Assembly (NCBI GenBank): GCA_902554655.1
Contig: CACDPE010000013.1
Span: forward strand, 1 to 32,555
Reading direction: 5' to 3'
DNA from: an uncultured Bacteroidota bacterium
GTDB lineage: Bacteria; Bacteroidota; Bacteroidia; Flavobacteriales; Flavobacteriaceae
DNA length: 32,555 nucleotides
Under the pieces are notes generated by a model, which worked only from the letters and a program-made list of their open reading frames with translations, was not told the DNA's origin and searched no databases. Positions within the stretch are counted from its first letter, which is position 1; every line of letters starts with the position of its first letter. This document shows positions 1-9,143 of the stretch, piece after piece. A program made the position numbers and the translations under genes.

Positions 1-1
1 T

Positions 2-1144
2 TGGCTTGTTAGAGATGTTTTACATGTTGATGAAAAAACAAGGGAAATTTTTTTTACAGGTGGAGGTAAAGAAAAAGGTAATCCATATCATATTTACTTA
101 TATAAAGTCAATTTTGATGGATCAGGTTTAGTTTGTTTAACACCAGAAAAAGGAACTCATACTATTTTCGCAGCAAATGATTGGAAACATTTTGTTACAA
201 CATTTTCTTCTACAGAAAATGCGCCAATCACATTATTAAAAAATATTGAGGGAATCACGTTGAAGGAAATTAACAGAGTTAATATCTCAGATCTTGTAAA
301 CAATAATTGGCAAAAGCCAATTGAGTTTACCGTAAAAGCTAGAGATAACGTAACTGATTTATATGGAATAATGCATTTACCAAGTTTTTACAATGAAAAA
401 GAAAAATACCCGGTTTTAAATTATATATATCCCGGTCCACAAGCTGGTAGTATTCGAGATTACTCATTTAAAACAACTACTCGTGATTTTCAATCACTAG
501 CTGAATTAGGTTTTGTTGTTGTTGCTGTAAATGCAATGGGGACACCTGGAAGGTCTAAATCTTTTCATGATGTATATTATGGTAATATGGGTGATAATGG
601 TTTAGCTGATAATATTAAAACGATTACAGATCTTTCAAAAAAATATAAGGGAATGGATATAGAAAGAGTTGGTATTTGGGGACATTCTGGTGGTGGATTT
701 GCATCAACTAGAGCAATTTTAGAGTATCCTGATTTTTATGATGTAGCTGTTTCAAGTGGAGGAAATCATGATAATAGAAACTATGCTGCTGATTGGGGAG
801 AAAAATGGCAAGGACTACTAAAAATTTTAGATGATAAAAGATCAGATGATAATAATTTAAAAAAAACAAATTACGACAATCAAGCAAATCAACTTTTAGT
901 GAAAAATTTAAAGGGAAAATTATTATTGGCGCACGGAAATATGGATAATAATGTTCCTCCTAATAGTACTTTACTAGTTGTTGATGAATTGATTAAAGCT
1001 AATAAAGACTTTGATCTAATTATTTTTCCTAATAAAAGACATGGATTTGGAGATCAAAACAATTATTTCACTAGAAGAAAATGGGATTATTTTGTGGAAC
1101 ATTTACTAGGACTAACTCCACCAGATGAGTTTAATTTAGATTAA
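2..1144 (+). CDS. S9 family peptidase (DPP-IV / prolyl oligopeptidase type), 5' end outside window
   Basis: The reading frame is open from base 2, so only the C-terminal 380 residues are present and the gene begins left of the window. A TTG at 260 is not a credible start because the upstream frame reads as normal protein, with the end of a beta-propeller-like segment (about residues 1-90). The rest is an alpha/beta-hydrolase domain. The nucleophile elbow GHSGGG lies at 679-696, the acid is probably in GNMDNNVPP and the histidine in RHGFGD near the C-terminus, which is the Ser-Asp-His triad of peptidase family S9. Such enzymes are usually periplasmic or secreted and release dipeptides or cut short proline-containing peptides. 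The last 14 bases overlap the convergent PepSY gene. Family assignment is firm; the substrate is unknown. Confidence 0.9.
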   Translation, partial: WLVRDVLHVDEKTREIFFTGGGKEKGNPYHIYLYKVNFDGSGLVCLTPEKGTHTIFAANDWKHFVTTFSSTENAPITLLKNIEGITLKEINRVNISDLVNNNWQKPIEFTVKARDNVTDLYGIMHLPSFYNEKEKYPVLNYIYPGPQAGSIRDYSFKTTTRDFQSLAELGFVVVAVNAMGTPGRSKSFHDVYYGNMGDNGLADNIKTITDLSKKYKGMDIERVGIWGHSGGGFASTRAILEYPDFYDVAVSSGGNHDNRNYAADWGEKWQGLLKILDDKRSDDNNLKKTNYDNQANQLLVKNLKGKLLLAHGNMDNNVPPNSTLLVVDELIKANKDFDLIIFPNKRHGFGDQNNYFTRRKWDYFVEHLLGLTPPDEFNLD

Positions 1145-1850
1145 ATTTATTTTTAAAAATTTTTCTAATTGTTTTAGAAGTTACAAGCCAAAGTAAAAAA
1201 CCACTCATTACAGTTATTAACCCCAAAATAGAAAAAGCTCTAATTAATTTATTGTTGAAATCATCTCTAGTTTCATAATCCATTGTATGGGTCATCCATA
1301 AAAAATCAAACCATCTCCAACTTCTGTGCCTTATAGTTTGGAATTGACCATCCTTGATAGATATGTAAGATTTTAATTTGTCACTACCTTCATAAGATAT
1401 TACATAAGCAGGTAATGGTCTTCCTCTGTATTCATGATGATTTCCTACCTCATTAATAATTTTCACATCCAGTATTTTATATTCATCAAGAATATTATTA
1501 TTTGAAATTATTATAGCCTCTTCTTTTGTAATTGAATCTTTTACAAATCCATCGTATGCATTTATCAATTTATTTTCATTAATCCAATAGTAAGGGGTGT
1601 CTGCAATTTCTCTTAGTTCTAATGATTTAATTCCATTACTAAAATTGATCTTAGATGGACTTAATAAGTTTTCATATTCCTTTTTAATATAAGATTTCCT
1701 AAAGTGGTCTCCATGAATTTCATCTAAATCAGTCCATGAGAAATAGAGACCACTAATTGTCCAGAAAAGAAATTGAATGCCCAGGAATAAACCTAGGTAA
1801 CGATGAGCAGTTCTAATTTTTTTTGATGTTTTACTTTTTACAAAAACCAA
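1131..1850 (-). CDS. PepSY domain membrane protein
   Basis: 239 residues. A hydrophobic segment near residues 18-38 follows a basic start with the motif RTAHRYLGLFLG, typical of PepSY-associated membrane proteins. A second segment lies near residues 205-225, with about 165 extracytoplasmic residues between them. No ATG is available; the best start is TTG, five bases after the stop of the HMA gene, which suggests translational coupling. It is the last gene of the TonB receptor-HMA-PepSY group. PepSY proteins in such groups are often linked to reduction or transfer of metals or siderophores across the inner membrane, but no haem or flavin motif is evident here, so the exact role is open. Confidence 0.8.
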   Translation of the reverse strand: MVFVKSKTSKKIRTAHRYLGLFLGIQFLFWTISGLYFSWTDLDEIHGDHFRKSYIKKEYENLLSPSKINFSNGIKSLELREIADTPYYWINENKLINAYDGFVKDSITKEEAIIISNNNILDEYKILDVKIINEVGNHHEYRGRPLPAYVISYEGSDKLKSYISIKDGQFQTIRHRSWRWFDFLWMTHTMDYETRDDFNNKLIRAFSILGLITVMSGFLLWLVTSKTIRKIFKNKFNLN

Positions 1851-1855
1851 TTGAT

Positions 1856-2197
1856 TTAATGTTTTTCTGAGTCTCTGTATTTACAACATTTGGGTAATTT
1901 ATCATATACCTCAATTGCAGAAATGTATTCACCATTATCGTGTCCTGATTGCGCAATTTTAGTTCTAATTTCTTCAATGTCAACCTTGTTGTTATTGTAA
2001 ATAATTGATAAATCATCAGTCCTCTTATTCCAGTTGACATATTTTACACCATCAAGAGATAGTGTAGCCTTTTCAATTCTTTTTTTACACATAGAACAAT
2101 TTCCATCTACCTTGAAAGTCTCTTTCTTACTTTTATCATTACTTTGGCTAAATGAAAAAAAAGGGACAATCAAAAATAATAATATATACTTTTTCAT
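1856..2197 (-). CDS. secreted heavy-metal-associated (HMA) domain protein
   Basis: 113 residues with a clear signal peptide (MKKYILLFLIVPFFSFSQ) and a ferredoxin-like HMA domain of about residues 25-95. The usual MxCxxC site appears as GNCSMCKKRIE (CxxC), a soft-metal site expected to bind Cu(I) or a similar ion. A further Cys pair (LPKCCKYR) near the C-terminus is unusual for the fold and may add ligands. The gene lies 4 bases after the TonB-dependent receptor and 5 bases before the PepSY gene, so it is almost surely co-transcribed. Being exported, it probably acts as a periplasmic metal carrier between the outer-membrane receptor and the inner membrane. Copper is inferred, not shown. Confidence 0.85.
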   Translation of the reverse strand: MKKYILLFLIVPFFSFSQSNDKSKKETFKVDGNCSMCKKRIEKATLSLDGVKYVNWNKRTDDLSIIYNNNKVDIEEIRTKIAQSGHDNGEYISAIEVYDKLPKCCKYRDSEKH

Positions 2198-2201
2198 AAT
2201 T

Positions 2202-4424
2202 CTAATTTAATATTTTAAATCTTAAACCCAAGTAATATATAGAACCAAAAATTGGACCATGTATAATCGATGCATCAAACATAGGATCAAAAGGATTATT
2301 TGCCATAATAATTGGACTATCTTGTTTAAAATTATTTATATTTTCTCCTCCAAGATAAACTTCAAATTTTGAACTAAAAACTCTTGTAATTTGAGAATTA
2401 ATAGAAAAATGAGGATCTACAAGTTCAAAATTGTCTCTTGGATTTCTAACAAGTCTTTGTTTACCAAGTCTATTGTATGTTACATCAAATTTCCAGTTTT
2501 TATCATTGATTTTATTGGATTCAATACCATAATTAAAAAATATAATGTTTCTAGGTTGTATTGGTTTTTCTTTTAACCCAGAATTATAATAAGATTTTAC
2601 ATCGTATTTTTTATATGCCGCTGTTATGTTCCAATTATTTTTTGAAAATAAAAACTCAGCCTGAAAACTATTCGATTTTGATTTTCCTAACGTCGAATTG
2701 TAAAAATTAAATTCTCCTGGTGTTTCGAAATCAATAATAACTCTATTATCAAAAGCTGTATTATAATAATCAAAAATTATATTTCCTTGACCTCCAAATA
2801 AAAACACTTTATGATCTAAGCTAAATCCTAAGTTAGTAGCTTTTTCTGGGCTAACACCATATAACTGTTCGGTAAAAGTCTTATTTAAATTTTTTCTGTT
2901 ACTTAAGAATATAACTTGATTTTCAGCAAAAATATTCGCTATTTTTCTTCCTGTACCTGCAGAACCTTTAATTGAAAAATTATCATTAAATAAATATCTA
3001 AAGTGAAGTCTTGGAGTAAAAAATGAACCAAGGTTATTATGATTGTCATACCTCAGACCAAATACTAAATTAAAGTTGTTAAGGTTGTCGAAACTATATT
3101 CAAAAAAACCTCCAAATGATTTATCCGTTCTTTGAATATTAGATTTAAATACGAACTCATCATACGAATCACTAGAAAAATTCAACCCAACTTTAATTTT
3201 ATTCTTGGTATTAGAAATAATAGAATTGTATATCAAATTGGCAAATAAACTTTTTTGATTAATATTATAATCATTTAAGCCATAATAGGATTCTTGTTCA
3301 TGAAAATTATATGCTAATTGAAAACCTAGACTTTGATATGGAATATTTGGATTTACATAACCAAGCTTGAGTGAAGAATCAAATCTATTTGTAAATATTT
3401 CACCTCCCCAAAATCTAGATAAATCAGATTTTTCATTAAAATCAACACTCCCAACTCTTTTATTATCATCTAAATACCTAATATTTAAAAAACTAACAAT
3501 ACCATTAGCTACATCTGTATACTGCCACTTGCTTAATAAATTTAACTGATCTTGGATAGGTTTATCTAGAAACTTATCTCCATTTTTATCATTAGCTCTT
3601 TTTCTATCATTATAATGGATAAAAGAAGTAGTTTGAATTTTATCACTTATTGATGATTTTAGATGGGCATTAGCTTCAACTCTTCCATCAACACTATTGA
3701 ATAGATTGAAAAAAAATGGGATATCACTGTAAGGTTTTTTAATCTCAGTATTAATTTGTCCAACAATACTTTCGTAACCATTAGTCACACTCCCCATCCC
3801 TTTTGTAACTTGTATACTTTCTATCCATGTTCCAGGTGTAAATCCTAATCCATATGTTTGAGAAGCGCCTCTGACCATGGGAATATTTTCTTCAGTTATA
3901 AGAATGTAGGGGCTTTTTAAACCTAACATTTCAATTTGCTTAGTTCCAGTTATTGCATCATTATGATTTACATCAACAGACGGATTAGTTTCAAAACTTT
4001 CAGAAAGGTTGCAACATGCTGCTTTTAATAACTCCTCTTCAGAAATTTTGACAATATTTTGAGGCATTAAATATGTTCTTTGAATTGTTTTTCTTTTTTT
4101 AGATACAGTTACTTCATCTAATTCATTATCAACAGAAAAAGTTAAATAATGATTTATAAATTTTTTGTCTTCAACATCAACTGTATCTGTTTTAAAACCT
4201 ATGTAACTAATTACTAAACTTTTTACATCTTTAATTTTTTGGATATTGAACTCCCCTCCAGCTTTTGTTATAGTTCCTTGGTTAGTATTTAGCCAAAAAA
4301 CATTAGCTCCTTCAATTGGAAAATCAACTCCGTTATCCTTAAAAAGAACTTTCCCTGAAATAGTTTGGGAAAAAGAATAATTTATTATAAAAAAAAGAAC
4401 AAAAAAAGAAATTCTTTTAATCAT
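2202..4424 (-). CDS. TonB-dependent outer-membrane receptor, probably for a metal
   Basis: 740 residues from the ATG at 4424. An ATG 13 codons upstream is possible, but the 4424 start gives a clean signal peptide (MIKRISFFVLFFIINYSFSQ). A carboxypeptidase-regulatory-like beta domain follows (about residues 20-100), then a plug domain with AACCNLSESFETNPSVDVN and a GYESIVGQINTEIKKP end, then a 22-strand-type barrel. The Cys-Cys pair at the plug start is seen in TonB receptors that accompany HMA proteins and would fit a soft-metal substrate. No SusD partner is present, which argues against a glycan receptor. It heads the metal group with HMA and PepSY genes, and the AraC-type regulator lies directly upstream on the same strand. 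Confidence 0.9.
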   Translation of the reverse strand: MIKRISFFVLFFIINYSFSQTISGKVLFKDNGVDFPIEGANVFWLNTNQGTITKAGGEFNIQKIKDVKSLVISYIGFKTDTVDVEDKKFINHYLTFSVDNELDEVTVSKKRKTIQRTYLMPQNIVKISEEELLKAACCNLSESFETNPSVDVNHNDAITGTKQIEMLGLKSPYILITEENIPMVRGASQTYGLGFTPGTWIESIQVTKGMGSVTNGYESIVGQINTEIKKPYSDIPFFFNLFNSVDGRVEANAHLKSSISDKIQTTSFIHYNDRKRANDKNGDKFLDKPIQDQLNLLSKWQYTDVANGIVSFLNIRYLDDNKRVGSVDFNEKSDLSRFWGGEIFTNRFDSSLKLGYVNPNIPYQSLGFQLAYNFHEQESYYGLNDYNINQKSLFANLIYNSIISNTKNKIKVGLNFSSDSYDEFVFKSNIQRTDKSFGGFFEYSFDNLNNFNLVFGLRYDNHNNLGSFFTPRLHFRYLFNDNFSIKGSAGTGRKIANIFAENQVIFLSNRKNLNKTFTEQLYGVSPEKATNLGFSLDHKVFLFGGQGNIIFDYYNTAFDNRVIIDFETPGEFNFYNSTLGKSKSNSFQAEFLFSKNNWNITAAYKKYDVKSYYNSGLKEKPIQPRNIIFFNYGIESNKINDKNWKFDVTYNRLGKQRLVRNPRDNFELVDPHFSINSQITRVFSSKFEVYLGGENINNFKQDSPIIMANNPFDPMFDASIIHGPIFGSIYYLGLRFKILN

Positions 4425-4460
4425 TAAGCAAATTAACTTATTATGAGATAAAATAACTTT

Positions 4461-4481
4461 CAACTTTTATGAAAAAAGTTG
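4461..4481. promoter_or_regulatory. inverted repeat between regulator and TonB receptor genes
   Basis: Perfect 8-bp arms CAACTTTT and AAAAGTTG are separated by 5 bases, directly followed by the 10-bp palindrome CAAAATTTTG (4482-4491). It lies in the 73-bp gap between the AraC-type regulator (stop at 4498) and the receptor start (4424). No T-run follows on the minus strand, so a terminator is unlikely. It is a candidate operator for the receptor operon. Confidence 0.4.
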
Positions 4482-4497
4482 CAAAATTTTGACATTT

Positions 4498-5040
4498 TTA
4501 GATGAACATGTTTTTTTTGAACTGAGATGGAGTCATACCAGTCTCTTTTTTAAAATGATTTGACATGTGAGAAGGTGAATTATAATTTAATGAAAAGGAA
4601 ATTTGCTTAAGACTTTCATTCTCATAGCGAATTAATTCTTTGATTTTTTGAATTTTACAATTCATCAAAAATCTTTCAATTGATTTTCCCTCAACTGCAG
4701 AAAAAATTCTACTTAAATAGCTATAATTATATCCCAAAGTTCTCGAAATTTCAACAGACAACTTCGAATTATCAAAACTCATAGTTGAAACTTTAGACAC
4801 AATTAATTGCTTTATCCTTTCAACAATTACGGTTTTCTCGTTCTCTAGAATTTCAAATCCTTTTGACTTTAATTTCGAGTTAATAAGCTTTAGATCACCT
4901 GCACTAACATCTTGATTAAGTTTAATTAAACCAATTTCAACATTTTCGTAATTGATCTTTAAATCATCAAAGATTTGACTTACTGAATCAATACACCTAG
5001 GACAAACCATGTTTTTAATGACTATTCTATTATTAATCAT
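4498..5040 (-). CDS. AraC-family regulator with N-terminal HMA-like metal-binding domain
   Basis: 180 residues. Residues 1-75 look like a short HMA fold with the site NMVCPRCIDS (Cys13 and Cys16). Residues about 80-180 form an AraC-type double helix-turn-helix ending in the signature SFSLNYNSPSHMSNHFKKETGMTPSQFKK. The protein has no signal peptide and should be cytosolic. The fused CxxC domain suggests direct sensing of a soft metal, most likely copper, and control of the receptor-HMA-PepSY genes 73 bp downstream. Similar regulators are common in Bacteroidota next to metal genes. The domain assignment is well supported; the metal is inferred. Confidence 0.85.
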   Translation of the reverse strand: MINNRIVIKNMVCPRCIDSVSQIFDDLKINYENVEIGLIKLNQDVSAGDLKLINSKLKSKGFEILENEKTVIVERIKQLIVSKVSTMSFDNSKLSVEISRTLGYNYSYLSRIFSAVEGKSIERFLMNCKIQKIKELIRYENESLKQISFSLNYNSPSHMSNHFKKETGMTPSQFKKNMFI

Positions 5041-5065
5041 ACTTTTGTGAATATAATATCTTTTA

Positions 5066-5293
5066 ATGGATTATTTAGAATTAATAGGTTGGATAGGAAA
5101 TGTTTTTGTAGTTATTTCATTTCTAAATAACGATACTTTAAAACTAAGATCTTACAACCTGGTTGGTGCATCACTTTGGTTAGTTTATGGAATTGTTGCT
5201 GGATCTTTTTCTATTATTTTTTTAAATATTGTGGTAATATCAATTCAGACTGTTAAAATATCTCAAATTATTAAGGAGAGGAAAAAGTCATAG
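5066..5293 (+). CDS. small membrane protein, SemiSWEET/YgjV-like
   Basis: 75 residues with three hydrophobic segments (about 5-20, 32-48 and 49-68) and the start LIGWIGNVFVVISFLNNDTL. This resembles the triple-helix PQ-loop-like units of small SemiSWEET and YgjV-type inner-membrane proteins. It sits alone on the plus strand between two minus-strand blocks. Its last 6 bases overlap the 3' end of the sulfatase gene. A -7-like box TACTTTTG at 5040-5047 could serve it. The family match is by eye; transport of a sugar or other small solute is only a possibility. Confidence 0.6.
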   Translation: MDYLELIGWIGNVFVVISFLNNDTLKLRSYNLVGASLWLVYGIVAGSFSIIFLNIVVISIQTVKISQIIKERKKS

Positions 5294-7009
5294 TTTATTT
5301 ATTTCTACCCAAAAGGGCAAAATATTTTTTCTATCAATTCTAAAAAAAGGAGTTATATCAAATTCTCCTTCATTCAAATGAATATTTTCCATTAAAACAT
5401 ATCCACTATCATCGGTTTCAACTTTTTTACTGAATACTTGACTCCCAACTTCAATAACCATTTGACCTGAAGTTAAATTCAAATTATTAAACTTAAATCT
5501 AAAATTATATTTTCCCTCATATACTTTAGTTCTCCAAAACCCAAAAATTTCGTTCTGTACCCAAATACCTCTTTGTCCAGAAGCATCATTTCTGTTTAGA
5601 AAACTAGGGTTTTCAAACTCACTTCCAATAATTATCCTTGGCTTATTAATAATGTTTTTTGAATTAATTAATTCATTATAAATATTATCCATTTCAATTT
5701 TCATTTCATTAGCAAGTTCCTTTTTATTTTCAATTAAATTTTCAATTTCATATGGATCCCTATCAATATCAAAAAGTTCAAAATCTTCAATAGGTGAATC
5801 ATAATCAGTGTTTCCAACTAATTTATATTTTCCTTTATTTAAAGACATATTTTGATATAATTCAGGGGATTTTCGAGTCCAATAAGAAAAAAATGATCTT
5901 TCTTCTAAAGACTTATTTAGAAAATTTTTTCCATCAATTTTTATGTCTTTTGGAATCTCAATATCACATAAATTCAACAAAGAAGGTAAAACATCAATAT
6001 GAGCTGATAGGCTATTAATATCCTTACCATTATTTCCATGAATTTTAGGAAATTTTAAATAAAAGGGTACTTTTATTCCTCCTTCATAAACTTTTCCTTT
6101 CAAACCTCTTAAATTAGATGCATACCTTTTTTGTTGAGCCCCATTATCTGTCATAAAAATTAGTATAGTATTTTTATCGATTTTAAGCTCCTTTAATTTT
6201 TCAATTAACTTTCCTACATTATGATCAATATTAGTAATCATACCATATATTTTTTTTGCATCGTTAATGTCTTTTTTTGACATTTTAATTTTTTCATCTT
6301 CATAAATCAAAGATGGATCTAAATCTTTATATAAATCATAATATTTTTCAGGTAGTTGTAATGGTGTGTGAGGAGCATTAAAAGATAAATAGCAAAAAAA
6401 TTGATTAGACTTGTTGCTTTCAATAAATTTTAAGGCCTCATCAGTGAAAATATCAGAGCAGTATCCATCATATTTTTTTTGCTCATTATTGTGCCAAAGT
6501 ATAGGATCAAAGTAACTGCGGTTGCCTGAATAGTAGTTGGTAAAATCTCCTACTTGACCTATACCTCCAGACAAATGAATTAATGATTCATTAAATCCTT
6601 GGTCTGTAGGTCTAAATGGATAACTATCTCCTAAATGCCATTTCCCAAAAATACCTGTGTTGTAATTATTTTCTCTTAATATCTCAGATAAAGTTAGTTC
6701 ATCCGTTGACATCATTGCTCCACCATTATAAGTGTCGGTAACTCCTGTTCTCAAAGAATACCTACCTGTAAGTAAACTTGATCTAGTAGGAGCACAAACT
6801 GGAGAAACATAAAAATTATTAAATCTCATACTTTGACTAGCTAGTAAATCCAGATTTGAAGTTATAATCTGACTATTATTATTAATTCCAATATCTCCAT
6901 AACCCTGATCATCAGTCATAATAATAATAATATTTGGCTTTTGTTTAACCTTATTGCTACATCCTAAATGGAGAGTAAAAACTATTAAAATGAATAAACC
7001 AATTCTCAT
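5288..7009 (-). CDS. sulfatase (S1 family, formylglycine type)
   Basis: 573 residues with an N-terminal export signal ending in LHLGC, probably a lipoprotein although His at -3 makes the lipobox imperfect. The S1 sulfatase core is complete: metal-binding MTDDQGYGD (Asp33, Asp34), the sulfatase motif CAPTR at 72-76 whose Cys72 would be converted to formylglycine, GKWHLGD (Lys123, His125), NAPHTP (His214) and MTDNG (Asp288, Asn289). About 100 extra residues at the C-terminus (from about 470) look like a beta-sandwich and are not part of the minimal enzyme. It would remove sulfate esters from a glycan. The gene is last in an eight-gene run and overlaps the preceding glycosidase-like gene by 4 bases. 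The substrate is unknown; no maturase gene is in the window. Confidence 0.92.
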   Translation of the reverse strand: MRIGLFILIVFTLHLGCSNKVKQKPNIIIIMTDDQGYGDIGINNNSQIITSNLDLLASQSMRFNNFYVSPVCAPTRSSLLTGRYSLRTGVTDTYNGGAMMSTDELTLSEILRENNYNTGIFGKWHLGDSYPFRPTDQGFNESLIHLSGGIGQVGDFTNYYSGNRSYFDPILWHNNEQKKYDGYCSDIFTDEALKFIESNKSNQFFCYLSFNAPHTPLQLPEKYYDLYKDLDPSLIYEDEKIKMSKKDINDAKKIYGMITNIDHNVGKLIEKLKELKIDKNTILIFMTDNGAQQKRYASNLRGLKGKVYEGGIKVPFYLKFPKIHGNNGKDINSLSAHIDVLPSLLNLCDIEIPKDIKIDGKNFLNKSLEERSFFSYWTRKSPELYQNMSLNKGKYKLVGNTDYDSPIEDFELFDIDRDPYEIENLIENKKELANEMKIEMDNIYNELINSKNIINKPRIIIGSEFENPSFLNRNDASGQRGIWVQNEIFGFWRTKVYEGKYNFRFKFNNLNLTSGQMVIEVGSQVFSKKVETDDSGYVLMENIHLNEGEFDITPFFRIDRKNILPFWVEINKL

Positions 7010-8064
7010 TTATTATATTTTTTTGAAAGCTCTATTAATATTTTTTGTTGATCTTTATTTAAACCATCAGCCGTAAAAATTGAAACTCCTGATGCACCAT
7101 TTTCTTTTGATATAACTATAGCTTTTTTTAAATCTTCAGGGTTTCTCAAAGCAGGAGCGTATAAACCAGAAATTACAGGAATATCAACATCCATAGTTCC
7201 CTGCTTAGTTGCAAAACCTATCCAATTAATATTTTCTCTATAAAAATTTTGATAAAGCATTGGATATACTTGATCCAGATTCCAATCATTCCAAGCTTGC
7301 CTTACCATTTGTCTAGACATTTCTGGAAATGGGAAAACTGCAGCTGTTACCTTTTTATTTTTTGAGTGTGATATTGCAATTATTTCATTTACCAATGAAG
7401 AAACAGCATTTAATCTAAATTGCCTCCACTCTGTTGATAATTCAGGGTTTTTAAAATCTATAGGGTCTTTATCAAAAATTTTCTCAAACTCTTTTCTAGC
7501 TATAGGATGATATCCAAAATCATACTCAGGTAATTCTTTGTCTTGAACTATGTTATATTTAGGCTGCAAATCAGCGCCTAAAATTACATCTGGAAATCTA
7601 ACATAATCTAAATGTACAGATTCAAGATCATCAACCTGCATAAGTCTTTTAGCATTGTTTATAATATGATTTCTAGCATCGGGATGAAAAGGTGAGAGCC
7701 ATTGATAATAATCTACATAAGCTCTATAGTCTAAGGAATTCTGACCATTTCTGTTAACAGCATACCAATCTGGATTTTTATTAGCTATAGTATCCCCAGG
7801 GCGATTTAATGTCCACATCCATCCATGGACCTTGATGTTTTTTTTCTTAGCTAATGGGATAATTTTTCTTAAAACATCAGGCGAAGCACTAACTAATATT
7901 TCAGAGATACCTAATGAATCATAATAATTTAATTTTTTTACCCATTTATCATTTTCAAATGAGTTCCCAGCTCCTGTCCATGTACTAAAGGTGAAATTCT
8001 TTTCATTGGAATTACATGATATTATTATTGAAAAAATAATTAAAACTAAATTGATTTTTTTCAT
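7006..8064 (-). CDS. GHL10-like glycosyl-hydrolase family lipoprotein
   Basis: 352 residues with a lipoprotein signal (IIISC, Cys17). The body looks like a TIM barrel of the glycosyl hydrolase-like 10 (YngK-like) family, with the characteristic HLDYVRFP at 151-158, an early HGWMWTLNRPGD strand-loop and the YPMLY segment near residue 270. Acidic residues in these motifs are the probable active-site groups. The start and stop each overlap neighbours by 4 bases (ATGA type), so it is co-translated with the CBM9-like gene before it and the sulfatase after it. Together these three lipoproteins look like a surface or periplasmic unit for a sulfated glycan. Activity is inferred from fold only. Confidence 0.8.
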   Translation of the reverse strand: MKKINLVLIIFSIIISCNSNEKNFTFSTWTGAGNSFENDKWVKKLNYYDSLGISEILVSASPDVLRKIIPLAKKKNIKVHGWMWTLNRPGDTIANKNPDWYAVNRNGQNSLDYRAYVDYYQWLSPFHPDARNHIINNAKRLMQVDDLESVHLDYVRFPDVILGADLQPKYNIVQDKELPEYDFGYHPIARKEFEKIFDKDPIDFKNPELSTEWRQFRLNAVSSLVNEIIAISHSKNKKVTAAVFPFPEMSRQMVRQAWNDWNLDQVYPMLYQNFYRENINWIGFATKQGTMDVDIPVISGLYAPALRNPEDLKKAIVISKENGASGVSIFTADGLNKDQQKILIELSKKYNK

Positions 8065-9140
8065 AGTTGATTTCTACTAATAAGACCATTTTGATCAATA
8101 GAATAATTTAAAATTCCAATTTCAAAATGTGTATTAATATTAAAGCCTTGATTAGTTTTTGTAAAATAACTAAAAATTGTTTTTTTATTTATTTTTTCAG
8201 GATTAAAATTAATAATTGTTCCTTCTTTACTATCCATTAGATATTTGTAATCACCAAATTTGATTTTCCTAAAAATCGCATATAATGTTTGTTCCAGCTC
8301 AAGATCGGTTTTTAATGATAACTCTGAGTTTTCTTGATCATCATTAAAGACTAAAAATCCCCAGTTTTCAGGGATATGCATATTTATTTCTCCTTGACTT
8401 GTCCATACCCAATTATACTCAGGTAAAAATTTTCCATCAATTTTTTTTCTATAATATTTATTATTTTTTAAATCAAAATCCCAATTAACTCTAGAAAAAT
8501 TTATTCTCCAAATATCACCAGACTGAACCTTTTTGTTAGATTTAGGTTTCTTTAGTAGGTTAATTTGATTTAAAGGAATTGCTAATTCAACCGTCCAATA
8601 TTTATCTATATCATTTGGATTATTTAATGTTCCATTCACTGAAATTGCTGATTTTAATCCTTGAATATTCCAACTTGAATCAGCTTTACCTCCAAGTCTA
8701 TATGGTTTATCCAAAAACAAATCCCATTCTGTTCCCAATGCATTAATTTCAATTTCTCCATAGCTAAAGACATGATCATTAGGGTTAATAAATACTTCAA
8801 AGTCATTATTGTAGTAAATAACTTCATCTCTAATTTTAATGTCAGCCCAAATATGTTTTTCATATAATCGAGCAAAAACATACAAATTTTTATCATCCCA
8901 TAGCATTTTGACATTGGTTTGCTGACTAGGAATTTTAGAGCCTTCAATATCAATAAAATTTGATGTGAATAATGAATTATTCCATTCATTATCATTTCCA
9001 TCAATAATAATTTTATTTTTTGATTTATTAACAATATAAGTTTTAGGGATAATTACTTCGTCTGAAAGCTTTAGATTAACATAGGATTTATTTGAACATG
9101 ATGTTATAAAGGCTATAAATAAAACCAAAAAAAATTTCAT
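8061..9140 (-). CDS. CBM9-like (carbohydrate-binding) lipoprotein
   Basis: 359 residues with a lipoprotein signal (FITSC, Cys15). Residues about 38-240 carry features of the CBM9/DOMON-like beta-sandwich: IIIDGNDNEWNNS at the start, MLWDDKNLYVFARLYE, a DFEVFINP strand, and WTVELAIPL before WRINFSRVNWD. Such domains bind sugars, or haem in DOMON proteins, and often stand alone as lipoproteins beside DUF1080 and glycosidase genes in Bacteroidota. The C-terminal 100 residues are of unknown function. It overlaps the next gene by 4 bases. It probably binds glycan at the cell surface or in the periplasm for the neighbouring enzymes. Confidence 0.75.
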   Translation of the reverse strand: MKFFLVLFIAFITSCSNKSYVNLKLSDEVIIPKTYIVNKSKNKIIIDGNDNEWNNSLFTSNFIDIEGSKIPSQQTNVKMLWDDKNLYVFARLYEKHIWADIKIRDEVIYYNNDFEVFINPNDHVFSYGEIEINALGTEWDLFLDKPYRLGGKADSSWNIQGLKSAISVNGTLNNPNDIDKYWTVELAIPLNQINLLKKPKSNKKVQSGDIWRINFSRVNWDFDLKNNKYYRKKIDGKFLPEYNWVWTSQGEINMHIPENWGFLVFNDDQENSELSLKTDLELEQTLYAIFRKIKFGDYKYLMDSKEGTIINFNPEKINKKTIFSYFTKTNQGFNINTHFEIGILNYSIDQNGLISRNQL

Positions 9141-9143
9141 ATT

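Noticed and set aside
260-262. TTG start for the S9 peptidase
   Set aside because: The frame is open to base 2 and codes for plausible beta-propeller sequence, so the gene starts before the window.
8654-9034. A 126-codon minus-strand frame inside the CBM9-like gene
   Set aside because: It is an alternate frame of a gene with a clear signal peptide and domain; its composition is Met/Leu/Ile-heavy and unlike a real protein.
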